Origin: Datisca glomerata
Lineage: Eukaryota > Streptophyta > Magnoliopsida > Cucurbitales > Datiscaceae
Assembly (NCBI GenBank): GCA_003255025.1
Contig: QANY01005361.1
Coordinates: forward strand, 1 to 64,000
DNA: 64,000 nt
Direction of reading: 5' to 3'
Of the stretch, positions 36,245 to 47,839 are shown piece after piece. The notes under the pieces are model-generated. The model was given only the letters and a program-made list of their open reading frames with translations. It did no database searches and was not told where the DNA came from. Position 1 is the stretch's first letter. Every line of letters starts with the position of its first letter. The position numbers and the translations under genes are program-made.

Positions 36245-37810
36245 AAATAGGGGTGTTAAAAACAACACCCCTAAAGAACTTCAATAATAAAATCAGGAAA
36301 AGGTTCAACAAGGATAGATGATTCAGAACTCAAACATCCTCTCTTGGCACAAACATGAGCCAGGATGTTAAACGAACGATTACAATGCAAGAAGCGTCAA
36401 CTAACAAAGAAAGACTTCAAAGAAATAATATAAAAAAATTAAAGATCCATTCTGATTGTCAAAGAAATTAGCCGAATTCGCTTCTTCGAAAAGATTTGTC
36501 GAATCAGAAAAAATCAACAAATTTCCCATGCAAAAACGTCAAGACTCCTCTAATACCCAAATTATCGCTCTAGCCTCCGCAATCAAAGCACTTGAAAATT
36601 AGAAATGGTTTTGAAACCGCAAGTAATGAGACGGCTCTGAGGATTCCAAAGAGCCCAACCAATTCTCTCGTCGAGGATTCCAAAAAGCCCAATCAATTCT
36701 CTCATGAGAATCTACAGATGTAGCGGAAGTCTCGAAAAAAAACCTAATAATGTCAAACACTGTTAAATCGCACACGATTTTCAGTAGTTCGATTTTCTAA
36801 AACCTGTTGAATTCTAATATTACTAAGATTTATGCATCACTTTTGATAAATCACGAAATACCGAAACTTTGAATTATAGAGAGAAAACGTCTCAAACAAA
36901 TATAATAAGATGCTGCATAAAAACTAAACAAAGGGTATTTAAACTATCACAGAAAACCCTAAACATAAAATAAAGGTAAAATTATGAAATGTCCAAAACT
37001 TGTGAAAATAGCTTCTAGGCCTCCGAAAGTGCTTAAAATGACATTTTTTGGGCTTGAAACCGGGCCTTAGCAACTAAATTCAGTCACATATGTAGATCTC
37101 TGAATGAGTTTTGATTTGATATTTTATGGGACCCGTGAGTCAACCCGAATAAAAAACTCTAATGTTACATCGTCTGCATCAAAATTTCCAACAATTTTGA
37201 AAATTCGGGATCTCTTTAGAATCTAACTGAGAAGGAATCGAAGCTGGCTTAAGCCCCTACGCTGCCAAAAACTCAACCAATTGATTAGAAGTCAAGCGTA
37301 CCGCATCCAAAGGAGAGATATTTGAGTCCAGAAAACATCGATCGTTTTTTATTATCCACAAACTCCAACACCCGTACACAACCCACATAATATTATACGA
37401 CCCAAGTTCATCAGAACTCGAAATAAACTCCTTAATCTCCTGCCAAATATCTCTAAAGCTAGCACCCTTCAATCTGTCCGAAAACAAAGGAGAGAGGGCT
37501 AACAAACCAAAAAATTCTTGCAAATATGCAGAAAAACAAAATATGCTCAAGAGTCTCATTATTTTCACCACAAGTAGAGCAACCCAGATTGATATTCATT
37601 CCTTAAATTGACCTTGCAAGCAATGAAATTATTAAAACACCTCCATATATGTATGTGTGTGTTCCTTAATGTAAAAACAGTTGCAGCATTTGCGTATTGA
37701 AAGTCAGCATGTCTAACGTTTATCTTTTTCCTAAATATCATCATGCAAAGTATGATGACATTAATTACCATGTAACGTGTAGCAATGCTGATTTTCATTA
37801 AGTAAATGTT
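36245..37810 (-). pseudogene. LINE remnant, 3' part (zinc-binding and RNase H)
   Basis: On the minus strand, a zf-RVT-type zinc-binding segment at the C-terminus of plant LINE polymerases is visible at about 37460-37600 (CSTCGENNETLEHI, FFC). It is followed by WVVYGCWSLWIIKNDRCF at about 37320-37390. After an interruption (about 36765-37190), RNase H-like pieces resume at 36250-36760 (LTFLHGKFVDF, LAHVCAKRGC). Endonuclease and reverse transcriptase are missing, consistent with 5' truncation. Frames are broken. Confidence 0.65.
36765..37190. mobile_element. Possible LTR-like insertion in the LINE remnant
   Basis: The coding character of the LINE stops at about 36760 and resumes at about 37195. 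The intervening 425 bases carry no frame and look like an LTR (AAACCCTAAACATAAAAT, GGGTATTTAAAC), but neither terminal repeats nor a clear target duplication was found. Confidence 0.3.
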
Positions 37811-37850
37811 CAAACTGTTTTAATTTTTTCTCTAGATAGTAAAACTTAAA

Positions 37851-37897
37851 ACCCTAGACCTAAACTTTAGACCCTAAACTCTAAACACTAAACAGAA
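37851..37897. repeat. Degenerate interstitial telomere-like repeat
   Basis: About seven imperfect copies of the plant telomere unit CCCTAAA follow one another (AAACCCTAGACCTAAAC, TTTAGACCCTAAAC, TCTAAAC, ACTAAAC). It is short and internal, so it is not a chromosome end. Confidence 0.7.
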
Positions 37898-39060
37898 AAT
37901 GATTCTTTTTCCATCATTGTTATGATATTTCAGTCCGACTAGATACCATAAATGGATTCAGAATTTGATATAATCAATGAGATAAATACACACTAATTAG
38001 AAACAATGTAGAACTTCTTTTTTATAACACTTAGCTTTTTCATGGATTCAATTATTCAAAACTATTATCATAGAAGAGATTTTTTTTACCTATATCGATA
38101 TTGTTTTAATAGAATTTACTTAACATTATTATGATACGTCAACAGACGTGTGTGATGTCATAAATTCACTTCACAATTGAAATTTTATTTTTCACTTGTT
38201 AGTTTGCATTTTTTGAGTAATGTGAGGCCAAATGAGAGTTCTATAAGACTTCTTTTGATGTGTTTGGTAAATGAGCAAAAGAGTTTACCGCATCGTTGTT
38301 GAATTAGACTTAAGGTAGTTTGTCCGTATAGCAAGAGAAAGTTCAATTGGGCATGGGATAAGAACAATAGAGTTAAGCTTGCAACTTAGCTATGCATGCA
38401 CTTGGCAATAACATAACGTTAAACTTTGAATTAACATGGCGGTACTGAATACGTATGAATAAACTAGAAATATAAGACTAAATAGGTGGTAGATTCGTAT
38501 TACTTTGCATTGGGATAGGATAACAAGCATGGGGTATTTTACCATTGATTTACAGGACATGCTTAATAATGGAAAATGCATAGAAATGAAACTATTGAAG
38601 GGGGTGAAACTACAGAAAATTTTAGTTGGGAGGGCCAAAACTGGTCAATTTACTATTATGAAAATGAACCAAAATGCTTAGAAGAAATCGTCAATAAACC
38701 AAAATGCTTAGAAGAAATCGTCAATAATCTTTCAGGATTTATCCGTTGTAACAAATTCAAGGCTACTTTAACTGCAGGAAATTTAAATTTATCATACATT
38801 AGAAATTTTATATGTGATATGTTTTACTAAAAAGATTTAGGAAAACAAACTAGAACTCTATGTGATTGATCAAGGAATTTTGACCTGAATTCAGTAGAAA
38901 CAAATTCAAAGACTCGAAGTAGTCCAGTAATTATAAAATCAAGAAAACCTATTAGCCAAAACTGATAAAAAGAAAATCTCAACTTTCAATTGATTTTGAT
39001 GAAAATAAAATTAATTTGTTATTTTCTTAACCTCCCAATTTTCCAATGCTCTTTCTAGCT
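37898..39060. other. Intergenic region, no gene recognised
   Basis: The longest plus-strand frame (38576-38830, 84 codons) has no recognisable domain and owes part of its length to a perfect 30-bp tandem duplication at 38667-38726. That duplication repeats the residues KCLEEIVN. I do not regard it as a gene. Confidence 0.45.
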
Positions 39061-39200
39061 GTTGGGGTTATCCTACATCGATTGTGGAAGAGACTGATAG
39101 TCAATTTATAAGTGTGAGGGAAAATTTCACTTCTCAAACTAGTATTTAGAGTTGAGAATGTCGAACATCACTCAACACTAACAAGTAAGAATTGGGTTGG
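39061..39200 (+). repeat. TRIM-like or solo LTR fragment
   Basis: It begins TGTTGGGGTTATCCTACATCG, close to the TGT...CCCACATCG start of small plant LTRs, and contains CAATTTATAAGTGTG as a weak TATA-like region. No partner LTR or internal sequence is visible. Confidence 0.4.
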
Positions 39201-39249
39201 ACGTAGTGGCAGAGCCACTTATAAATATATAAGTTTTTTCTAATATTTC

Positions 39250-39425
39250 TAATTTTTTTTTATCATATATAACTTGTATTTTTTATCAACAAGGATTTTA
39301 TTCAAACAAAAGAAAATGGAGAAGACAAATCAATGAGACATTCTCCTACCTCTCACAATAGTTTTCTCCTTGTAATAAATCTAGAAATAGAAAATGAAAA
39401 AATATATTGTATTGAAGTAATTCCT
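39250..39425 (-). other. 3' untranslated tail of LINE 2
   Basis: On the minus strand the LINE reading frame is followed by AATAAAATCCTTGTTGATAAA and then an A-rich end (poly-T at about 39250-39258 in plus orientation), as expected for the 3' end of an L1-type LINE. Confidence 0.5.
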
Positions 39426-40650
39426 ATTCTAATATTTGCTATAAGATGCTATAGTATCAGCAATGAGATACCTACATCTATTCACCCAAGCTATTGAACA
39501 TCTAGATTGATCAAGCTTTCTCTTAATATCCACTAACAGTGTAGTCAACTTCCAATCTAAACAATTATTATCAAGTAGCCAATTAACTACTAGTTGAGCA
39601 TGAGACTCTATAATAACATTCTCCCAATTACCATAGGAAGGTAATTTCATAGCTTTTGAGATGGCCAGTAATTCTCTATGCTGACCTGATAAAGAGAAGG
39701 TTGTTACCATCCTTCTTTTTAACAATAATATCCAAACCTGAAATGTTTCTAATTGCATCAAAAGATGCATCACAATTGATCTTAATCGAGCCTACCTCAA
39801 GAGGAAGCCATGGAGAAACAACTGGAACATCAGAGTTGGGACTAGCAACACCAAGTATGTAGGAACTCAGCAAAAGATTTTGTTGCATAATTAATAATAC
39901 TGATAGGATCCACTAGTATCTTATCAAAGACAAATCTATTTCTAGATTTCCAAATTGCCCAACAGAGAAAATAAAAGAGAGCAATACTCTCCTTACCTCC
40001 ATTAGGATGGTGAAGGAGATTAAAAATATGATCCTGAGCCTATGAGTTAAACTCAATGTCATCAGAGTTAATTAGTCAATAGAGCTAATTAGCCAATAGA
40101 GCTAATTATTCTAAGCTGCAGAGGAGAACTAAACCAGGTCAGAACATTCCAAGAACAACCAACCAAGGAATGGTATACTGATTCTTTAGGAATAAGATAA
40201 ATTGGACAAGTTGAATCCTGAATAATCTTCCTTCTCACCAAATTCTTCTTCATAGGTAAAGAAGCCATGGACTGCCCTCCAAATGGAGAGTTTGACCTTC
40301 TGAGGAATGTTTATTTGCCAAATAAGATTCTAAAACTTGTTTTGAATGAGTACAACACTTGAACAACCAATCCCACTGTCTCTCATATTTCTTTCATGTA
40401 TGGCATGATAACAAGATTTGATAGTAAATGAACCATTCTTACAAAATACCACATTATTCCGTCTTCCAAACATGAATTAGAAATAGTGATAGATAGGATT
40501 TCATTAGCAATCCAAGGGGAAACAAGTGGTTAATCAAGTTGTGATTCTAATTATGACCACTTATTAAATCAGCAACAAAAGTAGCATCCTCATTCTTAAG
40601 AAAAGCAAGGCTTTTACGACTAAGAGGCCAAATATCATTCCAAATATTGA
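39426..40650 (-). pseudogene. LINE 2 zinc-binding and RNase H region
   Basis: The minus-strand frames give a plant LINE RNase H (RVT_3 type). IKINCDASFDAIRNISG is at about 39745-39795, AISKAMKLPSYGNWENVIIE at about 39590-39650, and WVNRCRYLIADTIASYS at about 39435-39485. Upstream (40250-40650) are weak zf-RVT remnants. Stops and one frameshift within RNase H break it. Confidence 0.75.
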
Positions 40651-40676
40651 TAGAAGAACCATTACCATGATATGAA

Positions 40677-41560
40677 CATCACCATCATTTTGCGATGAAA
40701 CCGAATAACAATGATGGTTCAAGAACCCAATGATCAATTTTAAAGAAGAAGAAACTCTGACTCATTTTCTATAACACAAAGATAACTTTAAGTATAAGAC
40801 CTAAGACCCAAATTGATACTTTGAAAAGAATCAAATGTATGGTTTAGACGCCACACTCAAGAACAAGAAGGAAAAGTGAGTGATAAATCTAGATTTTAGA
40901 CGCCACAAGAATATTCTTGATATGTCTGAAAAGTTACAAGAAGAAGCAAAGAGAAAACTCTCACAAAGAAATTATATTGATCAAAGTTTTTTAATAAATT
41001 GTGAAACCATGCTTAAATAGAAAAACTAGAAGCCTAAAGAGTCATAAAGTGTTTAAATAACCTAAACTAAATTTAAAAGATAAAGAAATATTAATTACAA
41101 TAAATATGGAACTTGTAATCTACCCAAGAGGCTCATATTAGCTGTCCACTTCTAGGTTAGGATTGCCAAGGTGCCATGCTCTAATAGACTATTATTGGTT
41201 GTCCACTTCTAGGTTAGGATTTTCAAGTTATCTTGATTCGTTATCATCATTTAAAATTCCATGTCATGCTCCATGTGGACTGCCATATTGAACTCCATGT
41301 GCAATGCCATGTAGGATGCCACACCATCTCCATGTAGACTGCTATGTTGGATGCAACGTCGTGCTCCATGTTGGCTGCCATGTCATGGTCCATGTAGGAT
41401 GTCCTGTTGGATGCCACATCATGCTCCATGTGGGCTGCCATGTTGGACGTCACGACATACTCCATGTAGGCTGTCATGTTGGATGGTACGTCATGCTCCA
41501 TGTAGACTGTTATACTCCATGTCATGCTCCACATCATACTCTCATTGAGTGCTTCATCCA
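40677..41560 (-). mobile_element. Probable LTR insertion in LINE 2, containing a minisatellite
   Basis: LINE coding character ends near 40660 and resumes near 41590. The middle has LTR features in minus orientation: a TATA-like CTATTTAAGC (about 41014-41023 in plus), no long frame outside the minisatellite, and direct repeats of TGTCCACTTCTAGGTTAGGATT at about 41139 and 41199. Clear ends and a target duplication were not found, so the identity as a solo LTR is tentative. Confidence 0.35.
41256..41550. repeat. 36-bp minisatellite
   Basis: About eight imperfect units of the type CATGCTCCATGTGGGCTGCC plus ATGTTGGATGCCACGT follow each other; the best conserved stretch is 41387-41505 with a period of 36. 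As 36 is a multiple of three, several frames stay open on both strands. The minus frame (41247-41561) encodes a 12-residue repeat of the type AYMEHDVASNMT. I read this as an effect of the period, not as a proven protein. Confidence 0.85.
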
Positions 41561-41571
41561 TTCTCTTTTCT

Positions 41572-43100
41572 CTAGCTCTTGGCCTCTTGGTACTTGAAAT
41601 AGATCCATCCTTTGAGGTTGTGCAACCGGCTTCTCATCAACCAATGTTCCATGCAATTCTCTTTCTCACCACTTCTTTGCCCAATAGAGGCTCTTTCATT
41701 CCCATGAAATATTTTTATAGATCTAGCCTCCAAAAAGGACGAGTTTGGAAAATAGAGACTCTTAAAAAAATCTAGAACATAGGAAATTAGGGTTATGGAG
41801 AATGATCCATGCTTGTTTAGTAAGAAGGGCATCATTATAATCTTCTAGGTTTCTAAAACCCAGACCACCAATTCCTTTTCTGCTAGTCATCTTCTCTTTA
41901 GAGCATCACCTTATGCCTAATTAATTTTCCTTATTTGAGCACAAGAAATTCTTGATGGTTTGATTGCAGGGACATGGCATACTTTTTTAGGCAGCTTAAA
42001 AGTTCCCATTACATAAGAGGGCAAGGCTTGTGCCACCACTTTCAACATGACTTCCTTTCCACCCAAAGATAGGAGGTTCAGCTTCCAAGATGCAGTTCTT
42101 TTGGCTATTATTTCCTTAAGAAAAGCATACATAGATGTTTTCCTTAAGGAAGGCCTAAGCAGCACTCTTTGTTAGCTGATAGAGGAATCTGAAAGATATT
42201 TGCCAAGTTTTCCTTCATAGCTGGTCTGGCATTGTTGTGAACCATAGATTACTCTTCTAGATGTTCCCCGATTGTCCAGATGCATTACGGTGTCTTGAGA
42301 TGCAGCTTTTCAAATGAGAATAGGATCTAGGGGAAAAATGAGGTGATGAAAAGGCTGTCATATAGTCAATACATCTTAGAAATGATTCTGCCACCAAGAT
42401 TAATGGATCTCCCTATCGAACACCTCTTCCTAGAGTAATATCTATCTTTGGGATGCATTCGCTTGTATTTTATATCTAACGGAAGTAATACACTTCATGA
42501 GCCATGATATTACTTTTGAGTCAAACCCCATCTACTTTAACAAATGACATAGAAATTTCCAGTTTCCTCTATCAAAGGCCTTGGCCACGTCTGTTTTTAT
42601 AACAACTACACCTCTACCTCCTCTTTTCTTTCTTTTGAGATGGTAAAACCCTCCTGGGTAATGATAATATTTTTCCTAGATATGCCTACCACTCATAAAT
42701 GCTCCTTAGGAATCATATATACATTTATCTATAATAGATCTAAGCCTATTTACTAGGACTTTGGCTATAATTTTGTAAAGGAAATTGCATAATGCTATTG
42801 GCCTAAAATGTGTAGGTGATTTAAGATGATCAATCTTAGGGACAAGGGTAATGTGTGTTTCACTGACAACATTAGGCAAATAACATCTTACAAAGAAGTT
42901 CTGAACAACCCTGAAAACATCTAGATTAATCAGGTCTAAATGTAATTGATAGAATGAACCTGGAATGTCATATGGCCATGTAGACTTATCTGATCCAAGT
43001 ACAAAAGTAGTAGCTATCACTTCATCCAAAGTTATATCAGTAGAAAGAAAGATATTTTATCCCTGAAATGGTTGGAGATACATGCTGCAACACCCAATCT
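41572..43100 (-). pseudogene. LINE 2 reverse transcriptase
   Basis: On the minus strand, the N-terminal fingers of a plant non-LTR polymerase are seen at 42706-43029 (ITLVPKIDHLKSPTHFRPIA, LYKIIAKVLVNRL). The palm segment VVIKTDVAKAFDRGNWKFL is at about 42550-42610. The C-terminal part is at 41917-42165 (KLNLLSLGGKEVMLKVVAQA, LPSYVMGTFKLPKKVC). The region where the FADD box should stand (about 42280-42440) is damaged and I could not find it. There are many stops. Confidence 0.82.
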
Positions 43101-43589
43101 TCATCTGAGTTGTTTTCTGGTGCAAAACATTTAGAAAATATATTGTCTAAAGATTTCGCCCACTTCCTCCTCACCCTCATGTCAGATACCATTATTGTCT
43201 TTTAATCTAATAACATTGTTAACCATCCTTCTATGATGGACTGGCCTATGAAAAAATGCAATGTGTTGTCACCTACTATTAACCAGTGAATTTTTCTATC
43301 TCTAACATCTCATCTCTCTACCAGATATCTCCAATTTTATTCGTCAAGGCTTTAGTTTTTCTAACTCCAATCTAAGGTTACTTCTAAACTGATAACTCCA
43401 AATTTTCAAGGAATTCTTACGGTTCTTCTTTTTTTCAATGAAGTTTTCCATCCCTAAATTGTCTCATTCTGCTTCCCAACCTTGCCTTCAAAGTTTCTAA
43501 ATAGTCTCTGCTCTAATTTCCATTTAGACTCATATTTAAAACCTCTTCTTCTTTTAATTGCCATCCTTAAACGGGAGGTGACCAAAATG

Positions 43590-44215
43590 TCATGGTCTGA
43601 CCCAATGTTGGGAGGAAAAAAACCTTAATTTGAGGTAATTTGCGTAAGAAAGCTTCATTGATGAAGGCCCTATCAAGCTTTTATTGAATGAATTCTCCCT
43701 CAGATCTACCATTCCTCCATGTATGAAATCAGCCTCTAAACTAGACTTTAAAAATCTCACAGTAATCAGTAAATGGTATAAACCTTCTCGCTCTGTTGAA
43801 ATCAAAACCTCTATCACCATTCTTCTTATTTGGGTTTAGTATCTCATTGAAATCACCTGCTAAAATCCAAGGCACAGAAGAACCAGAGTTACTCCTACTA
43901 ATATCTTCATATTGCTTCCATATCACATTATCATCTCTATGCCCATAAATAAATGTGACATCTCATATATTGCAAGAATTATAGATGGAATGGAAAAATT
44001 AAATTTGTCAACAAATGCTTCTACCTTCCTTATACCAGTGTCATTTTCAACTCTGGTATTGGCAGGACTGCCATTACTTCTATGCAAGATCTTCCCAGCT
44101 CCTACTATGATCCTTCTTGTTCCTTCAAGATTTGGAGTCTGACTTTGATCTCGATTTGTCTCATGACCAGGGAAGTTCCCATCTTTCATATTTTCTTCAA
44201 CCAGTAGCATGTATC
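43590..44215 (-). pseudogene. LINE 2 endonuclease
   Basis: Minus-strand frames show an AP-type endonuclease of plant L1 elements: PWILAGDFNEILNPNKKNGD (about 43805-43865) with the catalytic GDFN, followed by a FTDYCEI-type motif. The N-terminal part (43923-44210) is frameshifted. Its position upstream of the reverse transcriptase fits. Confidence 0.75.
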
Positions 44216-44279
44216 TGACATATCCATGAGTCTTTAGATTTGCTTCAGACTTAAGCTAATCACAAAAAAAAATGTGTTT

Positions 44280-44935
44280 CTTATTTCCATTTACTTCTAG
44301 GAAGAATCGAGTGTCACGGAAAATGTTACCACATTGAAGATAGAACAACAATCCAAATTAGACTTCTCATTTTTCTTCTCACCCACACCCTTACCTTTAT
44401 AACTGAGTTGATATTTAAGATAATCCTTACTCTAACAGATCTAGTAAGAGGGCCCCTTATCTTATATTCATCAATATTAATTAGTTTACCAACTTGTGCA
44501 ACAAGTTTCCTCACAAAGACTCAACAATCCATTCAGGAGGAGGGTCCTGAAGTTGAATCCACATTGGACAAGATTCGAAAGATATCTCTAATGGTTGTGT
44601 TTCAGGCTCATATTCTTTGAGATTTAGTAAATTCTCATTGAAGCTCTATGACCATTTCCTTTCTACCTACTCTTTATCCTTTTTGCAACCAAATTAGAAA
44701 AGAAAGACATTCTTGTCTAGAGTCTTTACATCAATATCCTCCTTTATTCCCCAACTCTTCCTTAAAACTGAAACTATGATGGTAACATTTATAGTTGTAT
44801 CGGTTATTACCTTCGCAACCATCTAGAATTCTTGCTCGAGGTTGTCATTGATAAGGAATTCATCAAGGTCCAATATATATCCCATATTTAGGGCAACCCA
44901 CGACTCTCTCCATTGTTAAACACTCGTGGTTTATT
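44280..44935 (-). pseudogene. LINE 2 ORF1 remnant, DUF4283/zinc-knuckle type
   Basis: On the minus strand a segment VRKLVAQVGKLINIDEY, followed by GPLTRSVRVRIILNINSVIK (44390-44514), matches the end of the DUF4283 domain that opens plant LINE ORF1. The first part (44520-44930) is full of stops. The zinc knuckle itself is not readable. It directly precedes the endonuclease in the minus direction. Confidence 0.6.
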
Positions 44936-45145
44936 TAGAGAGAAAAAACCCAGCAAACCAGGTCATAAAAGGCGCGCACACAAAGCTTGAAATAAATAGA
45001 AAACAGTAAGAATTGAAGGATAAAGAAGCTCCTTAGAGAAACAAAGCGAAACAACATATTGGAAAGTGAAAAAGAAGAAGCGAAAAGTAGAGGTACGAGT
45101 CTTGAAAGCGCTAACACTTCTTGGAGGGAAAGGTTAGAATGCAAG
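44936..45145 (-). other. Probable 5' end of LINE 2
   Basis: This stretch upstream of the ORF1 remnant has no homologous protein and is followed by unrelated AT-rich sequence. The right edge of the element is placed here by loss of coding character and is approximate. Confidence 0.35.
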
Positions 45146-45610
45146 ATTTTTAAACCTTTGGAGTGTTTTTTTCATATATCTTTTTCTAAAGTAACATGTA
45201 TTTTGTATTGATTGACTTCTATTTCTATGTAGAAATTAATCTTTACTTGAATAAATATAATTCGAAAAAATATTTATTAAAATCTTTAATCATAACTACA
45301 TTTTTTGTAATAATAAGTAAATCTATTAGCTTAATTATATATATATTATCAGTATATCTAATTTCTATACCTCACAATGAATAATTTTGCTCAACATTAT
45401 AATAGTTAAGCTTTTAAATCACAAAAAATATACTCGAAGTTTAGCTACTATAACTTTAAGGAGTGAAGCATGATATTTTTCTTATCATAATTTAAATTTT
45501 CAGATAAGAAGTGCATGTGAAAACTGATAAAACTATATGTTTTACTAACGGTTATAGTATAAAAAATAAATTAAATATGATATTTTAATTATGTATTATA
45601 AATATGTATT
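45146..45610. other. AT-rich spacer, nothing recognised
   Basis: The sequence is very AT-rich without a supported gene, RNA or repeat end. Confidence 0.4.
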
Positions 45611-46495
45611 CAGAGGCGGAGTTAAAGCGTATGAGGGCGGGGTAAAGTGACCCCATTAAAACAAGTATATGAGAAAATTTTGATTTTTGATTTTTTTGAA
45701 TTTTTTACTTCACTTATTTTTCAATTATGATCCCTTTATATCTTCATTTTTAGTCATTTCTTTCAGTTTTAGCCTTAATAGTTTTCATTCTTAGCCCCTA
45801 CTATAAAAAACCCCAAAATCCCTAAATTCCCCAAATTTTCCCAAATATTTCAAGTTTTCTACTCGAGTCCTTCTCCCTTCCCGAGTCCTTCTCCCTCCCA
45901 ACGCGCTGCGACGTCAATCTTTCCCTATCTTGAGCAACAGAGACCGACGACAACGAGGTCTTCTGTGCAACAGCGGTCGACGGCGACGAGGTCTCATTCT
46001 CTCTCTCTCTCTCTCTACCACTTTGTTCTCTCTTCCTCTGCAACATCTGCAATATGTTGTTCCATTGAGTGTTGATGTCCCTTTACTTGATTTCAATTTG
46101 TTGATATTTCTCGTTTGCTAGATTAGATGCATTGTCTAGCTTAAACTCCATTTTTTTTCTTGATCTATAAATTGCAATATGCTATTATGATGGTCTTTTT
46201 CTCAATTCGTTCTTCGATCCATCTCAAAAGCTTCGTTCTTGGTTTTTTTTTCATCCCATTGTTTCGATCCATCTCAATATGTTGTTCTATTGGTTTGTGA
46301 TTATATATTTTCATTTGAAGCTATAGTTTTTGTTGTTTGAGTTCTGTACAAGTATATTAAGGTGAATGAGTTTGGTTGGTTGGATATTTTAAGATCCGAT
46401 TCTCAATTTTTTATTTTAGATTTTTATACCATTTTGGATATTCTCAGTTCAGTTCAAACGGTATGTCTGAATAATTTGTACCGTATTGATTTTTG
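45611..46495 (+). mobile_element. hAT-like transposon terminus, copy 1
   Basis: It begins CAGAGGCGGAGTTAAAGCG, close to the CAGGGGCGGAGC terminus of many plant hAT elements. It runs through a GC-richer block (45890-46010) and a CT microsatellite into T-rich intron-like sequence. It breaks off exactly where a second copy starts at 46496. No transposase was recognised. Confidence 0.55.
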
Positions 46496-47405
46496 CAGGG
46501 CGGAGCTAAGAATATGAGGGTGGGTCAAGTGACCCCACTTAAAAAATATATTAAATTTAGTATGACAACCTTTTGATATTTGACCCCTTTTCTATTTTTG
46601 ACCCCACTTATTTTTTATTGTGACCCACTATATCTTATGTTTTTAGTCATTTCTTTCAGTTTTAGTCATAATAATTTTCATTTTTGGCCCCTACTATAAA
46701 ATAACCCCAAAATCCCCAAATTTCCCCCAAATATCTCATCTCACTCCCTGAGTCCGTTTCCCTTTCCCGAGTCCCTCCCTCTCCCAACGCGCTGCGACGT
46801 CCTCTTTCTCGATCCCGAGCAACAGAGATTGACGACGATGAGGTCCTCCGAGAAATAGCGATCAACGGTGATGAGGTGTCTCTCTGACCCTCTCTCTCTT
46901 TCTCTGCCACTTTGTTCTCTCTTCCTCTGTAATATCTACAATATGTTGTTCTATTGAGTGTTGATTTCCCTTCTCTTGATTTCAGTTTATAGATCTTTCT
47001 GGTTTGCTAGATTAGATGCATTGTCTACCTTAAAATCGGTTTATTTTCTTGATCTCCAAATTGCAATATGCCGTTATGTTGGTCTTTTTCTCAATTTGTT
47101 CTTCTATCCATCTCAAAAGCTTTGTTCCTGATAATTTTTTTCATCCCATTATTTCGATCCATCTCAATATGCTGTTATGTTGGTTCATGATTATATATTT
47201 TCATCTGAAGCTTTAGTTTTAGTTGTTCGAGTTCTGTATAGGTATTTTAAGGTGAATGAGTTTGGTTGGTTGGATATTTTAAGATATGATTCTCAGTTTA
47301 TTTATTTTAGATTTTTATGCCATTTTGGATATATTTCCTTATCTATTCTTTTTTCATTGAGAGTTCAATCTGCCTGTATGAATATTTACACCATATTGGT
47401 TTTTG
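46496..47405 (+). mobile_element. hAT-like transposon terminus, copy 2
   Basis: It starts CAGGGCGGAGCTAAGAATATG and parallels copy 1 in order: GAGGGTGGGTCAAGTGACCCC, CCCCTACTATAAAATAACCCC, CAACGCGCTGCGACGTC, the CT tract, then GGTGAATGAGTTTGGTTGG. The two copies are head-to-tail, about 890-910 bases each, and clearly diverged. Confidence 0.6.
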
Positions 47406-47839
47406 TTTAGTGAATTTGATATCTATCTGGTCTATTCAGATATTTTGTTTAAAGTGATATGAGAATTATAGGTTCTGAGAGTGAGAATTATAGGTTGCAC
47501 ATTATTAGATTATCGACTTATATTCTTTATTTGGTCAACTAGTGTGCCTGAAATGGTGTTGGTGCTCACACTAATTACATGTGAGCTAATGCTTCATGAT
47601 TTTGTATCTAAATCTATAAATTAGACTTTGTTTGTAAAAGATTTTGATTGTTGTAATTGTTATTCTTGCCGCACCAAGTCAATGAAAATTATGTACTTGT
47701 GGGTATTTAACTTAACGGGTAAGATTCAAATATCATATATGAGTATGAAGTTTGATCAGGTGGGTAAATTTTTATCCATTATATATGGTTAGGGTATAGG
47801 TAATACTCTATCCATTGCGGACCCACAAAATTATTAGCA
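47406..47839. other. Spacer after the hAT-like repeats
   Basis: This is possibly further sequence of the hAT-like element. No frame or terminus was recognised. Confidence 0.35.

Noticed and set aside
41304..41597. Plus-strand frames rich in His, Cys and Val across the minisatellite
   Set aside because: They are consequences of a 36-bp period that keeps several frames open; no domain or start context supports a gene.
44935..45144. 69-codon hydrophobic frame that could be a membrane peptide
   Set aside because: It lies at the 5' edge of a LINE remnant, is cysteine and leucine rich by composition, and has no supporting context.
45822..46096. Arg/Glu-rich overlapping frames near the hAT-like repeats
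   Set aside because: They result from a CT/GA microsatellite read on the minus strand.
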